Assembly (NCBI GenBank): GCA_040219575.1 | Contig: JAVJSD010000065.1 | Span: 1 to 64,000 of the forward strand | From: JAVJSD01 sp040219575 | GTDB lineage: Bacteria > Planctomycetota > Planctomycetia > Pirellulales > Pirellulaceae | Direction: 5' to 3' | Length of the DNA stretch: 64,000 bases | Part shown: in pieces, positions 40,341-48,407 of the stretch | How the letters are laid out: every line of letters begins with the position of its first letter | Numbering within the stretch: position 1 is the stretch's first letter | The notes under the pieces: model-generated | What the model was told of the DNA's origin: nothing | Database searches by the model: none | The model's input: only the letters and a program-made list of their open reading frames with translations | Made by a program: the position numbers and the translations under genes

Positions 40341-40815
40341 GGAGAAGAAACGGTGTCAGGAACCGTTTTCTGACATTCCGGCACGGATTCAGTGGGACGC
40401 GATGGCCCGTCTGTGGAAATGAACGGTCATCTCTGGGCTCACCTCAATAGGATCGCGAACACCTCCGCTTCTTCGTCGTGGTGAAAGCCTGTGATCCGCC
40501 CTCGTCAGGCGATGCCTGACCTACAGCACTGTCCCGATTGCGCCGGTCCGCTCGAGCTGGTGCACCGCGAAGAGAAGCCGCCGTGGCGTGAGTTGCTGCA
40601 CGGCGACCGCTTCCCACGCTGGCGCCGCCGCCACCGGTCTCTTCGCCCTGTACCCATCAACTTGCAGCCCGCCCCGGCCGCCGAATAGAATCCGCAAAGC
40701 GTCGCAACTCCGCCGACGCGACAAAGTTCAACGCCCGATCTATCCGTCTCCTCCTGAGCCGGATAGATCGCAATTCGTTCATCCGGACAGAGAATGTCCA
40801 CTTGAAGGAGTTATT
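40341..40815. other. Palindrome-rich spacer interrupting the cassette array
   Basis: This 475-bp stretch has the palindromes at 40349-40375 (AACGGT...ACCGTT overlapping TGTCAG...CTGACA) and 40504-40520 (GTCAGGC-GAT-GCCTGAC). A GC-rich short frame at 40491-40688 has a CPDC motif (CPDCAGPLELVHREEKPPW), but no start signal and no recognised relation. It looks like remains of a repeat or mobile segment that replaced the right half of attC 2. Confidence 0.5.
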
Positions 40816-41439
40816 ATGCAGTCTCGAATTGCGTGTATCACACTGTTGGCGACCAGTTTAATCGTGTGTGGCGTCATGGCAGACGATGAACCAGCACGAC
40901 GCAGTGTTCGTGTAGACCTAAAACCTGAACCGGCTTTCATCCTCAACGCAGGACCAAACGGGGAACCGAAACGGTCTTCCATTGACAACGTCGTTGCAGC
41001 GGCGCCGCCGGCAATCGCCGAAGCGGTCAGCAAGTGGACGGGGATTTTAGACCGTGGGAAAACGATAACGCTGACGTTCACGCACGTTCCAGCTAAATCG
41101 CTGTTCGCCGTCATTTCTTCCGGCGACTTTGGTTCCAAGACGATTTCGGTCAAGCAGGGAGACAAAGTGCTCGAAAGGTCCGAAACCCACGTCCGGTACG
41201 AAGCGGCGCTTTCCGCAAGTGACGAGACGACGTTTTCCGTGTTCGGAATCTTCGAGTTTGAAAACCGCGTGACCGAGCGGAAGTGTTACGTAATCTGCCA
41301 GATCGAAGGCGAGAAGCCTGCATTGAAAGATCCTAAGGATCCGATTACCCACCCGACCGGAACTGCGACATGGATCGGTCCCATTGTCAACGCGTCAAGT
41401 CCGTTGTTTGCAGAGACTGGCGCTGATGTGAAGAAATGA
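40816..41439 (+). CDS. Integron cassette protein, exported, unknown function
   Basis: A 207-residue protein with a signal peptide (CITLLATSLIVCGVMADD, cleavage near 22). The mature chain is largely beta (GKTITLTFTHVPAKSLFAVI, GDKVLERSETHVRYEAAL, ETTFSVFGIFEFENRVTERK) and resembles an immunoglobulin-like or carbohydrate-binding sandwich, but I do not recognise the family. It has a strong AAGGAG 6 nt before the ATG, unlike the other cassette genes. It is followed by attC site 3. Confidence 0.7.
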   Translation: MQSRIACITLLATSLIVCGVMADDEPARRSVRVDLKPEPAFILNAGPNGEPKRSSIDNVVAAAPPAIAEAVSKWTGILDRGKTITLTFTHVPAKSLFAVISSGDFGSKTISVKQGDKVLERSETHVRYEAALSASDETTFSVFGIFEFENRVTERKCYVICQIEGEKPALKDPKDPITHPTGTATWIGPIVNASSPLFAETGADVKK

Positions 41440-41470
41440 TGATGAAACACGTCGTTAGCGCCCAAAACCG

Positions 41471-41561
41471 GATGAACAAGGCGTTGCACGGGAGCCGCCG
41501 ATCACGCGGGTTTTGAAATCGTGGTTTCTTGGCGCCGGCCCCGTTATCTCGGTCGTTCGCC
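41471..41561 (+). repeat. attC recombination site 3
   Basis: A 91-bp imperfect inverted repeat 32 bp after the exported cassette gene. Left: GATGAACAAGGCGTTGCACG then GGAGCCGCCG; right: GGCGCCGGCCCCGTTATCTC then GGTCGTT. The GTT core is at 41555-41557. The shape, the extra-base stem and the loop GGTTTTGAAATC match site 1, showing a common attC family, which is expected within one chromosomal integron. Confidence 0.82.
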
Positions 41562-41603
41562 AAGTCGAGCGTTGTGGTTCACACAAATTACCGGAGGCAA
41601 GCG

Positions 41604-42644
41604 ATGACGCCGGATGTGAAACGAGGGCGGCGGGTGACGGCGTGGCTGGGCGTCGCCTGTCTGGGACTGCTGCCGGTGTCGCTGCTGTCGGCACAAGAAC
41701 CCAAACTTCGGGCGCCCCTCAAGGGGCATACGGGTGCGGTCGTGGCCGTGGCATTCAGCCCGGATAGCAAGAGCCTGGCATCGGCCAGCTACGACGGGAC
41801 GCTGAAACTGTGGGACATCACCACAGGCAAGGAGCGAGCAACCCTGGGCGAGTACAAGGGCTGTCTCGGCTGTGTTGCGTTCTCCCCCGACGGAAAGACC
41901 CTGGCCACGGGGGCAATCGGTTCGCCGATCTACTTCCCCGATCTCGAGCAAGTCAAGTTGTGGGACGTCGCCACGGGCAAGGTACGGACCATCCTCGAGG
42001 GGAAAACTCTCGTCCACTCCGTGGCATTCAGCCCGGATGGCAAGACCCTGGCCTCGGTCAGCGAAGACGTCACGCTCTGGGACCTGGCCACCGGCAAGGA
42101 GCGAGCCACGCTCGAGGGGCATACCAAAGAGGATCAGGAGACGAGCGAAGCTGCATACGGCGTCGAGTCCGTGGCGTTCAGCCCGGATGGCAAGACGCTG
42201 GCGGCGGCGGCCCATGACATGACCGTCAAGGTCTGGGACGTGGCCACCGCCAAGCGGTCCACTCTTCAAGGGCATACCCATGCGGTCTATTGCGTGGCCT
42301 TCAGCCCGGATAGCAAGACCCTGGCGTCGGCGAGCGGCGACAAGACCGTCAAGCTCTGGGATCTGGCCACTGGCAAAGAGCGGGCCACCCTACACGGTCA
42401 TATCGAGCCAGTCATGTCCGTAGCGTTCTGCCCGGATGGCAAGATCCTGGCCACAGCAAGCCTCGACAAGACCGTCAAGCTCTGGGATGCGGCCACCGGC
42501 AAGGAACGAGCAACCCTCCAAGGGACCGAGGCGGTATGGTCCGTGGCATTCAGCCCGGACGGTCGGCTATTAGCTTCTGCTGATGGAACCATCGTTAACG
42601 CGCCGGGTGAGTTGAAGGTCTGGGACATCGCCACCGGCAAGTAG
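41604..42644 (+). CDS. WD40-repeat protein, exported
   Basis: A 346-residue protein with a signal-like hydrophobic start (VTAWLGVACLGLLPVSLLSAQ) followed by at least seven WD40 units, each with a form of SVAFSPDGKTLA and VKLWD(L/V)ATGKERATL, from about 37 to the end. It should form a single beta-propeller used as a binding platform in the periplasm. GGAGG lies 7 nt before ATG 41604. The units are unusually alike, including at the DNA level, which points to recent internal duplication. It directly follows attC 3, but no attC is visible after it, so whether it is a cassette is uncertain. Confidence 0.85.
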   Translation: MTPDVKRGRRVTAWLGVACLGLLPVSLLSAQEPKLRAPLKGHTGAVVAVAFSPDSKSLASASYDGTLKLWDITTGKERATLGEYKGCLGCVAFSPDGKTLATGAIGSPIYFPDLEQVKLWDVATGKVRTILEGKTLVHSVAFSPDGKTLASVSEDVTLWDLATGKERATLEGHTKEDQETSEAAYGVESVAFSPDGKTLAAAAHDMTVKVWDVATAKRSTLQGHTHAVYCVAFSPDSKTLASASGDKTVKLWDLATGKERATLHGHIEPVMSVAFCPDGKILATASLDKTVKLWDAATGKERATLQGTEAVWSVAFSPDGRLLASADGTIVNAPGELKVWDIATGK

Positions 42645-42707
42645 GCGGGGGGCTATCATCTTCACACAGGTCCGGCGGACGCCGTCGCCGACGTCCATCG
42701 CGGCGCG

Positions 42708-42992
42708 CTACTCGTCTTGCCGGCCGACGTCGTCCAGGTGTTGGGCGTGATCGCGCAGCCGACGCGCCATGGCGTGCAACTCCTCGTTCTTGCCGGTCCG
42801 CAGCACGGTCGCCGCTTCCTCCAGCAGTTCGTCGGGCGGAACGAATTGCGAGCCCGCGAACATGCGCCGCGCCAAGTCGCCCAGCACATACGACAAGTGA
42901 TTCTCGATGCGGTCGTCGGGTCGATCGCGGTCGAGAATCTCCGCCAGGGTGCGATATACCGACGAATAGCGCTCGCGATCGAAGTTGTCCAT
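42708..42992 (-). CDS. Hypothetical helical protein
   Basis: A 94-residue soluble, mostly helical, acidic protein (YRTLAEILDRDRPDDRIENHLS, LLEEAATVLRTGKNEELHAMARRLRDHA). No known family or motif. It shares the strand of the ceramidase-like gene and follows it by about 70 bp. Confidence 0.55.
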   Translation of the reverse strand: MDNFDRERYSSVYRTLAEILDRDRPDDRIENHLSYVLGDLARRMFAGSQFVPPDELLEEAATVLRTGKNEELHAMARRLRDHAQHLDDVGRQDE

Positions 42993-43064
42993 CCGAGTGA
43001 TCTCATGCGAGGGGGAGAGGAACGTCGGCCATGCAGTTCACGGCGTGAAGCGAGATCGACGCGG

Positions 43065-44513
43065 CTATTCGGCCACCTGCCGCAACAGCTTGAGCAACTC
43101 CGCCTCGATCTTGTCCGAAGCCTCGAGTTCGAGCCGGTTGGTGCCGAGCCAGGTTTCGTAGCCGCCCAGCCGGTGTTGCCGCGGAGTGGGCAGGTAGCCG
43201 TAATGGCCGTTCGCCAGTTCGATGGTGAACGTCGGCTTGAGCGGACTTTCGGCCTTGAGGTACAGGCCGGTTTCGGTGAACGTCTCGCAGGGCGACGTGG
43301 CGATGCCGACATCGCCGATGCGCACCGCCTGCAAGATGATGTCCTCCGTGCCGGGATGCTCGTTCAGCTCCATCGTCCAACGGGCGTACGCCTTGGCGCG
43401 TCGCGGCAGATTCGATTCGTCTTCCGCCGCCAGAAACTCCTTGGCCTGCTGAACACGCTCCGGCGTGGGACGCCGCAGCTTCAACGTCAATTCGCTCTGC
43501 GCCATCGCCAGCGGAATTTGCCGGTGATGTTCGACCTTCTTCAGCGCGCCCTCCACGCGATCGGCGACCAGGCCGGCCACTTCGCGGATGCGCACAAACG
43601 GTTTCGACGCGGGACGCGGACTGGTGAAGTTGATGTTGTTCACATCGCCGCTCGTGCCGTTGCTGAGCATCGCCACGAACGGCGGCGCCGTATCGACGCG
43701 GCCCTCGGGAAAGAAGCGGCGCTCCATTTGCCGGGCGAACTCGCCGAAGTAGTCGGCCGACACGCCGCCGCCGGGGATGCCGCCCACGTAGTGCAACGAG
43801 TAGTTGGCCAGCAGCGAGATCGGCCGGCCTTCGGGCGTGCGCACCGAGAGGAAACAGACCTGCGGATCAACCGGGCCCGCCGGACGATCGAGCAGCCCTC
43901 GACCGCGCGGCGGATTCATCCGCACCACGTCGGTCGTTTCGCCGAAGGGGTTGGGCTCGATGCCGCCCGGCTTCATGTACCAGCGGCGGTTGAAGACCTC
44001 CTCGGGGACATCGACCGCGCCCCAGCCGATTTCGGCGGGGGCGAGATTCGCCGTCGCCTGCGAGAGCGCCGAGACGATGCCTCGGGTGAGATGCTCGACG
44101 TACTGCTTGTCGGCGTCGGCCGAGATCGAGTTGCGCGACGGGGGCGCCGTGTGCGTATGCGTGGCCGCCATCAGCAGGTGATCGGTGGAGATCCCCGTCA
44201 GCTTCGACGCCCGCTGTTTCGCATCGTCCAGCAGCGAGCGGGGGCAATAGCAACTGTCGATGATCACCAGCCCGATCCGCGTGGCGCCGTTGTCCAACAC
44301 CAAGGCCCGGGCGTTCAGCGGATCCCAGGCGTGCGTCGCCTCGCGGCGGCTGAAGGAGCCGACCATGGGAATCGGCCAGTGCTGCGGCGTGACGTCGGCG
44401 GCCGCCGCCCCGGCCCGCAAACCGGCGGCGTCGTCGCCGTTGGCGTAGTTCGTCAGACCAACGACGGTCGCGACCGCCAAAACGAGAATCGACGAAAACT
44501 TGTGACAATGCAT
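43065..44513 (-). CDS. Neutral/alkaline ceramidase-like secreted hydrolase
   Basis: A 482-residue secreted protein with a signal peptide (SSILVLAVATVVGLTNYANG). The GAAAADVTP start of the mature region and AATHTHTAPPS (Zn-binding His in HTH) are marks of the neutral/alkaline non-lysosomal ceramidase N-terminal domain, as is SNGTSGDVN further on. It is shorter than true ceramidases (about 650-700), lacking the C-terminal domain, as with many planctomycete relatives whose substrates are not known. ATG 44513 gives the clean signal peptide. Divergent from the alpha/beta hydrolase. Confidence 0.85.
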   Translation of the reverse strand: MHCHKFSSILVLAVATVVGLTNYANGDDAAGLRAGAAAADVTPQHWPIPMVGSFSRREATHAWDPLNARALVLDNGATRIGLVIIDSCYCPRSLLDDAKQRASKLTGISTDHLLMAATHTHTAPPSRNSISADADKQYVEHLTRGIVSALSQATANLAPAEIGWGAVDVPEEVFNRRWYMKPGGIEPNPFGETTDVVRMNPPRGRGLLDRPAGPVDPQVCFLSVRTPEGRPISLLANYSLHYVGGIPGGGVSADYFGEFARQMERRFFPEGRVDTAPPFVAMLSNGTSGDVNNINFTSPRPASKPFVRIREVAGLVADRVEGALKKVEHHRQIPLAMAQSELTLKLRRPTPERVQQAKEFLAAEDESNLPRRAKAYARWTMELNEHPGTEDIILQAVRIGDVGIATSPCETFTETGLYLKAESPLKPTFTIELANGHYGYLPTPRQHRLGGYETWLGTNRLELEASDKIEAELLKLLRQVAE

Positions 44514-44722
44514 TTGCTTGTGCTCCGGGACAAGAGTTCCAACGATGTGAGAATACGAGACCCCCGCCGCGAATTCAACGACGCGACGCCCAGCACCGCC
44601 CCCTCGGAGGAGGAGAAACCGCATCGCGGCCCGAAACGGTGGTTGGATTCGCCGGGTAGTGTTCTGTGGCGGCGCTGGCCGCGATTCGTGGACGAAACCA
44701 TGGAAAACCAAGGAAAGTCGAT

Positions 44723-45895
44723 ATGCGTATCCTCCGAACGGCTGTCTGTCTGGTGGGGTTGGTCGCCATTGCGGCGGGCGTCGCCTTCGCGCAGGAAGAC
44801 CGGCCCCGCGGCGAGTTGCTGCGGGAACTGATCAAGAAGTACGACGAGAACGGCGACGGTCGCCTGTCGGCCGAGGAACGCGCCAAGCTGCGAGAGTACG
44901 CGCGCCGGTTTACAGCGCCCCGGGCCGAGTCGGATGTCGCGGCGACGATCGATCCGCGCGACTCGAAACTCTACAAGGCGGCCCCCGGTCCGCTGGAGGT
45001 GGAGACCGTCGAGACGCTCACGCTCAACGACAAGCAGCGAGAGAAGGAACTCCAACTGCGGCTCACCTTTCCCAGGCCGCGGGGGAAGTATCCGGTGATC
45101 GTCTTCTCGCACGGAGCGCTCGGCTCGAAGGACGCCTACCAGCCGCTGGCGCAACATTGGGCCAGTCACGGCTACATCGTGATTCAGCCCACGCACGGCG
45201 ATTCGCTGACGCTGATGAGCAACGAAGAGAAGCTGGACATCAAGTCGGTGAAGGAAGTGCTCAACAGTCTGACCGTGGCCAAACACTGGAACACGCGGCC
45301 GCAAGACGTGACGTTCGTGCTGGACTCGCTCGACGAGATCGCGCGCAAAGCGCCCGCGCTGAGCGGCAAGATCGACAAGGCAAGGATCGGCGTGGGCGGC
45401 CATTCCTACGGCGCGCACACCACGCAGATGGTCGGCGGACTGAAGCTGCAGATTCCGCTCACCCGGCGGTGGGCGAACTACAAAGACGATCGCGCGCAGG
45501 CGCTGCTCATGATCAGTCCTCCTGGCCCGGGGCGCGGAACGCAGTCGCGGGAAGAGATCGCGCGGCCGGCGTTGGTGGTGACCGGCTCGAAGGACGACTC
45601 ACCGCAGAACGGCGACCCCTACACGGTTCGCCTGGAGACCTACAAACAGCTGCCGGCGGGCAAGAAGTATCTGCTGTTTCTCGACGGCGCGCATCACGGT
45701 TTCGGCGGCATCTCGGGCCGCACCCCGTTTCCTGGTTCGGGACCGCAGAATCCCGACCAGGTCGTCTGTATCCAAAGCGCGTCGCTGGCGTTGTGGGACG
45801 CCTTCCTCAAAGACGATGAGCAGGCGCGGAAGTTTCTGGCCTCGGACGTGATGACGCGCGAGACCGACGGCGCTGCGAAATTGACCAACGACTGA
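44723..45895 (+). CDS. Exported EF-hand alpha/beta hydrolase
   Basis: A 390-residue protein with a signal peptide (TAVCLVGLVAIAAGVAFAQ), one EF-hand (KKYDENGDGRLSAEE, about 40-54) and an alpha/beta-hydrolase domain (VIVFSHGALGSKDAYQPLA as the oxyanion-hole strand, nucleophile Ser in GVGGHSYGAHT, and a late His in DGAHHGFGG). It is close to the PAF-acetylhydrolase/chlorophyllase-like group and would cleave an ester. Calcium binding at the EF-hand may stabilise it outside the cell. AAGGAAAG lies 6 nt before ATG 44723. Confidence 0.86.
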   Translation: MRILRTAVCLVGLVAIAAGVAFAQEDRPRGELLRELIKKYDENGDGRLSAEERAKLREYARRFTAPRAESDVAATIDPRDSKLYKAAPGPLEVETVETLTLNDKQREKELQLRLTFPRPRGKYPVIVFSHGALGSKDAYQPLAQHWASHGYIVIQPTHGDSLTLMSNEEKLDIKSVKEVLNSLTVAKHWNTRPQDVTFVLDSLDEIARKAPALSGKIDKARIGVGGHSYGAHTTQMVGGLKLQIPLTRRWANYKDDRAQALLMISPPGPGRGTQSREEIARPALVVTGSKDDSPQNGDPYTVRLETYKQLPAGKKYLLFLDGAHHGFGGISGRTPFPGSGPQNPDQVVCIQSASLALWDAFLKDDEQARKFLASDVMTRETDGAAKLTND

Positions 45896-45908
45896 CGACG
45901 CCCCGCCG

Positions 45909-47885
45909 TTATCGGCGCTGTGGCGTATTCTGCGTCGTGGGACGCGACGTGGGGGCGAACGGCAGGCGCCCGCCGATGCGGCCCGCCGGCGCCCGGGGCG
46001 TGGGCTTCTCGGGAATCGGCTGACCCGACTGCGAGGTGCCGGCCAGGTAGTTGTCGATCTGGGCGGTCATCTTCAGCCGATCGAACTCCTTGGCCATCGC
46101 CAGGCGGATCTTCTTTTCGTGGATGTCGCGATAGAGTTCGTCGCGGACGACTTCGAACTCCAGCACCTCGGGTTTCGTGCGGCCCAGGCAGCGCATGATG
46201 ATGAACTTGTCCTCCATGGCCACGATGCCGGAGAGTTCGCCGGGCTGCCCTTCGCTGGGCGGCAGCAGCGAGAAGGCGACCTCCTCCAGTTTCGGCTCGC
46301 CGGCGTGGCGGGCGATGGGGGGCACGCGGCCGTAGTTCGCCCGCGAGACCGGCTCGATCGAATACTGGTGTGCGAGTTCCCCGAACCATTGCTCGGACGG
46401 ATTGCTGCGGGCCATCTCCCATACTTCCTGTGCGTGCCGCTGGTTGCTGAGCACGATGGCCAGCACTTCGACGCGCGGTCCGTAGTTGGCCTCGAAGCCT
46501 TTCTGCATGTCGTCCTGGGTGACCTCCACCGTGCCCGCCACGAGTTTCTTCAGCGCCACGCTGGGCCAGACGGCGTCGTGCACGTAGACCTTGACCGAGA
46601 CGCCGTCGTTCTTCTCGACGTCGGCGAGCCATTCCTCGACGCTGGGGTAGCCGTACGATTCGGCGGCGCGAATGACTTCCGCATCGAGATCGGCCTGCGA
46701 GACCACGAGGTTGCGACGCTGGAGTTCCTGCATCAGGATCAGTCGGTTGATTTCGCCTTCGAGCACGTCGCCGCCGTGGCGCGCGATGCACTCCTCGGCC
46801 AGTTCGTCGAGCGCGATCTGGCGGCCGTTCAACGTGGCCGCCACCCCCGGCATTTGGCCGCGAAGCTGCTCGTTGTTGAAGACATTCTGCACCCGGGCCT
46901 GGGCTTGCAGCTTCTCGAAGATGCCGGCGGCCGCTTCTCGCATTTTGCGATCGGTAATGTGGTCTCGGATCCGCTCCTCGGAGGCCGTTCGCACCGCGGG
47001 AGGCAGCGATTCCGGCGTCTGTCCCTTGACGTGGCCTTCGCACTTGATGATGAAGTGCTGGTTCATCACGCTGATGACCGGCGAGATTTCCCCTTCCTTC
47101 ATGCTGAAGGCGACGCGTTCGATCTCGGGGGCGCTGACGTGCAGGCGAATCGGTGGAATCCAGCCGCTGCCGCTGGCGCTGTTGGGATCCTGAGAGTGCT
47201 CCTTGGCCAGATGCCCGAATCGATCGGGATCGGCGGCGGCCTGCTCACGAATCCATTCGGCCTGCTTGCGGCTCTCATGGGTGATCATGCGGGCGCGAAC
47301 GCGGGGACCGATCTCGGTCTCGAGCATTTGCCGGATTTCCTCCGGCGTGACCTGAATCTGGTCGTTGGCCAGCTTCCGCATGGCGAGCGTCGGCCAGATG
47401 ATGTCGCGGCCGTATTGCCGCGGATCGATGCCCCGTTCCTGTTGCAGCAACGTGAGGTAGGCGTCGGTGGTGAGACTGAATTTTTTGGCGAGTTGGGCGA
47501 TTTCGGCTTCGATCTCTTCCTGTGAAACCGACACCCCGTACTGTCGGCAGGCGTCGAGAATCAGGTGCCGATTGATGATCGTCTCCAGCACCTCCTCGCC
47601 GTACCGCTCGAGCGTTTGGGCCGCGACAAACGACCGGTTGAGCTGCTGGCCGTTGACGACCGCCAGAATCGCAATCGGCCCGGACTGGCCGGACTTCGGC
47701 GCCAGCGGGCGGGATTGCGGCGGCGCGGCCTGGGACGGCGGCGCCTGCGCGCTGAGCTGCCCCGGACGCCATACCTGACGCACCGCCAGGAAGGTTCCGA
47801 CGATGACCGCGGCGCCGATCAACAGCGGCGTCCACAGTTTCCAGTTGACCCGGCCGAACGCGATGCGGGCATCCTTGTCCGCCAT
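45909..47885 (-). CDS. Duplicated parvulin-type (SurA/PrsA-like) foldase
   Basis: A 658-residue membrane-anchored protein (TM at about 18-36, LWTPLLIGAAVIVGTFLAV). Two tandem copies of a SurA-like module follow: a chaperone segment (VVNGQQLNRSF ... NRHLILDACRQ, and ATLNGRQIALDEL ... NRLILMQELQR), the WPTLAMRKL / WPSVALKKL helix, an EIGPRVRARMI / NYGPRVEVLAI strand, and parvulin-like ends (HFIIKCEGHVKG, KFIIMRCLGRTK). The two modules align along their length. It likely helps fold exported or outer-membrane proteins. Whether the peptidyl-prolyl isomerase sites are active cannot be judged by eye. Confidence 0.85.
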   Translation of the reverse strand: MADKDARIAFGRVNWKLWTPLLIGAAVIVGTFLAVRQVWRPGQLSAQAPPSQAAPPQSRPLAPKSGQSGPIAILAVVNGQQLNRSFVAAQTLERYGEEVLETIINRHLILDACRQYGVSVSQEEIEAEIAQLAKKFSLTTDAYLTLLQQERGIDPRQYGRDIIWPTLAMRKLANDQIQVTPEEIRQMLETEIGPRVRARMITHESRKQAEWIREQAAADPDRFGHLAKEHSQDPNSASGSGWIPPIRLHVSAPEIERVAFSMKEGEISPVISVMNQHFIIKCEGHVKGQTPESLPPAVRTASEERIRDHITDRKMREAAAGIFEKLQAQARVQNVFNNEQLRGQMPGVAATLNGRQIALDELAEECIARHGGDVLEGEINRLILMQELQRRNLVVSQADLDAEVIRAAESYGYPSVEEWLADVEKNDGVSVKVYVHDAVWPSVALKKLVAGTVEVTQDDMQKGFEANYGPRVEVLAIVLSNQRHAQEVWEMARSNPSEQWFGELAHQYSIEPVSRANYGRVPPIARHAGEPKLEEVAFSLLPPSEGQPGELSGIVAMEDKFIIMRCLGRTKPEVLEFEVVRDELYRDIHEKKIRLAMAKEFDRLKMTAQIDNYLAGTSQSGQPIPEKPTPRAPAGRIGGRLPFAPTSRPTTQNTPQRR

Positions 47886-48107
47886 TGCGTCTTCTCCCTA
47901 AAGCGTTGGATCGATCGAAATGCCGGCGCGAACGGCGCGCGCCGGTCTGTTTGGGCGGCGGAGTATAGGGAGGGGGGTGATGTGGGTCAAGGCGGACTGA
48001 AAGAGCAAGAAAAAACGCGAATACGCCGGTCAAATGCCGGCCGGGTATACTAGTGCGGCGTCCAGAACGAGCTTACGGGCATCGAAAGACGCCACGATGC
48101 CCAGAGC

Positions 48108-48173
48108 CGTAGCGGAAGTCGCCAGACTTCCGAGACTTCGCTCTCATTCGGAAGTCTGGCGACTTCCGCTACG
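48108..48173. repeat. Perfect 26-bp-arm palindromic repeat, copy A
   Basis: Arms CGTAGCGGAAGTCGCCAGAC...CCGA and its exact reverse complement are separated by a 14-nt loop. A second near-identical copy is at 48307-48368 and a diverged one at 48216-48292. All lie between the foldase and queG genes. It would form a strong hairpin in DNA or RNA. Confidence 0.9.
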
Positions 48174-48215
48174 GGACTTGTCGGTCCACGAGTGCAGCGT
48201 GACGGCTAAGAATGG

Positions 48216-48292
48216 GGGTAGCAGAAGTCGTGAGATTTCTGGAAGTTCAGACGTCGTCACGAACTGCTGGACTCTCACGAGTTCAGCTACGC
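48216..48292. repeat. Diverged palindromic repeat, copy B
   Basis: Left side GTAGCAGAAGTCGTGAGATT and right side CTCTCACGAGTTCAGCTACG pair imperfectly and follow the same layout as copies A and C, but with many changes. It looks like an old member of the same repeat family. Confidence 0.6.
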
Positions 48293-48306
48293 AAGCGGAA
48301 ACTTCA

Positions 48307-48368
48307 TAGCGGAAGTCGCCAGACTTCCGAGACTTCGCTCTGATTCGGAAGTCTGGCGACTTCCGCTA
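48307..48368. repeat. Perfect 24-bp-arm palindromic repeat, copy C
   Basis: Arms TAGCGGAAGTCGCCAGACTT...CCGA and reverse complement with a 14-nt loop that differs from copy A by one base. It lies 40 bp upstream of the queG start, so it may affect that gene's transcription or mRNA. Confidence 0.88.
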
Positions 48369-48407
48369 CGGGTTTCCAGCCAATGCCGGCTAGAAAAATT
48401 GCCCACG

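Noticed and set aside
40491..40688. A short frame with CPDC (40491-40688) as a transposase fragment
   Set aside because: The Cys pair alone does not tie it to any transposase family I can name, and there is no start signal. It is only mentioned inside the spacer.
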